Origin: JAHDDY01 sp964549375
Lineage (GTDB): Bacteria; Pseudomonadota; Alphaproteobacteria; Rhodobacterales; Rhodobacteraceae
NCBI GenBank assembly: GCA_964549375.1
Contig: CAZJWF010000039.1
Location: forward strand, 1-26,632
Direction: 5' to 3'
Length of the DNA stretch: 26,632 nt
The position numbers and the translations under genes were made by a program. The notes under the pieces are model-generated. The model was not told the origin of the DNA. It did no database searches and saw only the letters and a list, made by a program, of their open reading frames with translations. This document shows, piece by piece, positions 24,418-26,632 of this stretch; positions within the stretch are counted from its first letter, which is position 1, and every line of letters starts with the position of its first letter.

Positions 24418-25710
24418 TCAGACTTCGACGGCGAATTCCGCCTGATCTCCGACACGAAAGACAGACTTATACCGTTCTATCTGATCTGCTGGTCCCATCG
24501 CTTTTCGGGGATTGTCAGACAGCTTGACAGTCGGTTCCCCGCTTGCTGACACGACCTTGCAAACCAATGAAAACGGATCAAGACGCCCATCGGGCACCAA
24601 CCCGCGAAAATCATTCGTCAGCCGAGTTCCCCAACCAAAACTTAGCTGAGTGCGACCTTTAAAACGAGCGTGGAGCTGTTCGATCACATCCACATCCAAC
24701 CCGTCTGAGAAAATCATCAGCTTTTTCAGCGGATCTTCACCCCGGCTTTTCCACCACTCGATAATTGCCTCGCCCCCCGCAACGGGATCACCGCTGTCGA
24801 CACGAATACCCGTCCATTGGTTGAGCCACTCCGGGGCGCGCTCCAAAAAGCCTGCTGTGCCGTAAGTGTCCGGCAGAGCGATGAGCAGATTGCTGTGGTA
24901 ATCTTTTTGCCAATCTTCCAGCACCGCATAGGGTGCCGCCGCCAGTTCCTCATCGTCTTTAGCGGTCGCGGAATAAACCATTGGCAACTCGTGCGCGTTG
25001 GTCCCGATTGCCTCGACTTCGCGGCGTTGAGCAATCAAGCAGTTCGAGGTGCCGAGGAAGCTACCACCCAAGCCCTCCTGCATCGCTTGCACGCACCAGT
25101 CTTGCCACAGGAAGGAATGCCGCCGCCGCGTACCGAAGTCAGCAATTCGCAAAGGATCGAGCGCCTTGAGGCGTTGGATCTTTTCCCAAACATGCGTCAT
25201 CGCGCGCGCGTAGAGAACCTGTAACTCGAACTTCCCCATCCCTTTCAGGACCGCGCGGGAATATAGTTCCATGATAACCGCGAGAGCCGGGATTTCCCAA
25301 AGAGTGACGTCGACCCAATTCCCCTCAAACGTTAGTTCGTACTGATCACCTTTGCGCTCTAGATGATAATCTGGGAACCGATATTCCTCAAACCATTGAA
25401 GGAAGTCAGCGCGAAACATAAAACGCTCGCCATAAAATGTGTTACCGCGCAGCCACGTACTTTCTCCTCTAGACAATTTAAGGGTACGGATGTGATCAAG
25501 GTGCTCACGCAACTCTCCCTCATCTATCAACTTTGCCAAAGGGACGGTCTGCGTGCGGTTGATCAAGCTAAATGTTACTTGCGTATCCGCATGGCGGCGA
25601 AAAATACATTGTGCCATCAATAGCTTATAGAAATCCGTATCGATAACAGACCTAACAATAGGATCAATTTTCCAATTGTGATTGTGAACGCGGGTGGCGA
25701 TGTCGGTCAT
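24418..25710 (-). CDS. pncB: Nicotinate phosphoribosyltransferase
   Basis: Salvage enzyme that makes nicotinate mononucleotide from nicotinate and PRPP with ATP hydrolysis, feeding NAD synthesis. DTDFYKLLMAQ near residue 24 is the family N-terminal motif. HELPMVYSA contains the conserved histidine that is autophosphorylated in characterised enzymes. RVDSGDP and FSDGLDVD form the phosphate-binding strands, and GWGTRLTNDF is also typical. The 430-residue length fits the E. coli-like class. ATG 25710 is preceded by AAAGG eight bases upstream; a TTG directly before it would add one residue. Confidence 0.95.
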   Translation of the reverse strand: MTDIATRVHNHNWKIDPIVRSVIDTDFYKLLMAQCIFRRHADTQVTFSLINRTQTVPLAKLIDEGELREHLDHIRTLKLSRGESTWLRGNTFYGERFMFRADFLQWFEEYRFPDYHLERKGDQYELTFEGNWVDVTLWEIPALAVIMELYSRAVLKGMGKFELQVLYARAMTHVWEKIQRLKALDPLRIADFGTRRRHSFLWQDWCVQAMQEGLGGSFLGTSNCLIAQRREVEAIGTNAHELPMVYSATAKDDEELAAAPYAVLEDWQKDYHSNLLIALPDTYGTAGFLERAPEWLNQWTGIRVDSGDPVAGGEAIIEWWKSRGEDPLKKLMIFSDGLDVDVIEQLHARFKGRTQLSFGWGTRLTNDFRGLVPDGRLDPFSLVCKVVSASGEPTVKLSDNPRKAMGPADQIERYKSVFRVGDQAEFAVEV

Positions 25711-25856
25711 CAAAATGGCCTTTAGTGACTCGAAACGAACCGAGACCGTCGCACGAAAGGTATTGATAGTCCAAGCCTCCTACCGAAGGAAACCCAAGGC
25801 CATTAACGGATGATTGGCGAGCACGACATAGAACAATGCCACGCGCGATCTTTCAT

Positions 25857-25885
25857 TTGCACGCTCTGCTGCACTGCAATATAAA
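25857..25885 (+). promoter_or_regulatory. Candidate ecm promoter with embedded PhaR-like site
   Basis: TTGCAC (25857-25862), a 17-base spacer and TATAAA (25880-25885). Within the spacer is CTGC-ACT-GCAA (25869-25879), close to the CTGC-N3/4-GCAG sites described for PhaR repressors. A protein bound there would block RNA polymerase. The promoter would give a 5' UTR of about 37 bases before ecm. Confidence 0.5.
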
Positions 25886-25928
25886 GCGCGTAATTATCTT
25901 GCGCGATCGAGCAGCCAGAGGCCCGAAT

Positions 25929-26632
25929 ATGACTGAAACGAAGAAAGACCGCCCGTGGCTGATGCGGACCTACGCCGGTCACTCGACTGCCAGCGCGTCG
26001 AACGAGCTGTATAAAACCAATCTCTCGAAAGGTCAGACTGGGCTATCGGTTGCCTTCGATTTGCCGACGCAAACCGGCTACGATTCTGACGATATTCTCG
26101 CACGCGGTGAGGTCGGTAAAGTTGGTGTCCCGATCGCGCATTTGGGCGACATGCGGACACTGTTCGACGGCATCCCGCTGGAGCAGATGAATACCTCGAT
26201 GACAATCAACGCGACGGCAGGTTGGCTCCTCGCGCTTTACGTGGCAGTCGCCGAGGAGCAGGGCGCAGACCCGGCCAAACTGCAAGGCACCGTCCAGAAC
26301 GATATCATCAAAGAATATCTCTCACGGGGAACCTATGTCTTCCCGCCGGAACCCTCGCTGCGACTAATCACCGACGTTGCCGCCTATACCTATTCGGCGG
26401 TGCCCAAGTGGAACCCCATGAACGTCTGTTCGTATCACTTACAAGAGGCAGGCGCGACACCGGAGCAAGAGCTCGCCTACGCTTTGGCTACGGCCACGGC
26501 AGTGCTCGACGGCATGAAAGCCCGAGACGACGTGGACCCAGCCGATTTCCCCGGTATCGTGGCGCGCATCAGTTTCTTCGTGAATGCGGGCATTCGGTTC
26601 GTCACCGAGATGTGCAAGATGCGCGCGTTCGT
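25929..26632 (+). CDS. ecm: Ethylmalonyl-CoA mutase, N-terminal part (cut by window end)
   Basis: Coenzyme B12-dependent mutase that converts (2R)-ethylmalonyl-CoA to (2S)-methylsuccinyl-CoA in the ethylmalonyl-CoA pathway, used to build C4/C5 units from acetyl-CoA. The opening RPWLMRTYAGHSTASASN is distinctive, followed by QTGLSVAFDLPTQTGYDSD, QMNTSMTINATAGWLLALY and GTVQNDIIKEYLSRGTY, all shared by acyl-CoA mutases. I call Ecm rather than methylmalonyl-CoA mutase from the N-terminus and wording of these blocks as I know them from Rhodobacter. The full protein should be about 650-680 residues; 234 are here. ATG 25929 follows AGAGG seven bases upstream. No stop is reached. Confidence 0.9.
   Translation, partial: MTETKKDRPWLMRTYAGHSTASASNELYKTNLSKGQTGLSVAFDLPTQTGYDSDDILARGEVGKVGVPIAHLGDMRTLFDGIPLEQMNTSMTINATAGWLLALYVAVAEEQGADPAKLQGTVQNDIIKEYLSRGTYVFPPEPSLRLITDVAAYTYSAVPKWNPMNVCSYHLQEAGATPEQELAYALATATAVLDGMKARDDVDPADFPGIVARISFFVNAGIRFVTEMCKMRAF

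Noticed and set aside
1..26632. CRISPR arrays, insertion sequences, prophage or integron remains
   Set aside because: I saw no regularly spaced repeats, transposase or integrase motifs, or terminal inverted repeats.

Overview
The window is chromosomal core DNA from an alphaproteobacterium, most likely Rhodobacterales-like. The reasons are gene content and order: a pepA/lptF divergon, an lptF-lptG-lptD-surA-pdxA-rsmA run, prfA-prmC followed by a DUF4167 gene, and the start of an ethylmalonyl-CoA mutase gene (ethylmalonyl-CoA pathway). GC looks moderate by eye; it was not computed. I see no mobile elements, phage genes or CRISPR arrays. Gene density is high and no gene-free stretch exceeds about 225 bases.

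Layout. A tRNA-Ser(CGA) lies on the minus strand at the left edge (3-92), followed by holC and pepA (minus). Diverging from pepA is a tightly packed plus-strand run (2249-9739): lptF and lptG (LPS transporter permeases), lptD (outer-membrane LPS translocon), surA (periplasmic chaperone that helps fold proteins such as LptD), pdxA (vitamin B6 synthesis) and rsmA (16S rRNA dimethylation). Most junctions in this run overlap or nearly touch. Converging on it from the right is a minus-strand translation block: prfA, prmC (methylates release factors) and a DUF4167 protein. Next come a small cysteine-rich secreted protein (plus), a lipoprotein alpha/beta hydrolase and a uracil-DNA glycosylase-family protein (both minus, overlapping by 61 bases).

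The second half holds nhaA, a 432-residue unrecognised low-complexity protein, hrpB and a glutamate dehydrogenase on plus. Then follow a GST-like protein and phnN (minus), a small secreted protein (plus), a TPR protein (minus), a GNAT acetyltransferase (plus), pncB (minus) and the first 234 codons of ecm (plus, cut by the window edge).

The most unusual item is the 432-residue protein at 16059-17357. It carries three copies of an eight-residue motif, two of them exactly TTxxxxEE (the third STxxxxEE), each followed by acidic/Gly residues. TTxxxxEE is the core motif of plesiocin-type graspetides (omega-ester RiPPs). No ATP-grasp ligase is visible in this window, so the link is a hypothesis. Two small secreted proteins appear to be preceded by promoters placed so close to the ATG that their mRNAs may be leaderless. 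The ecm promoter has a PhaR-like inverted repeat between its -35 and -10 elements.
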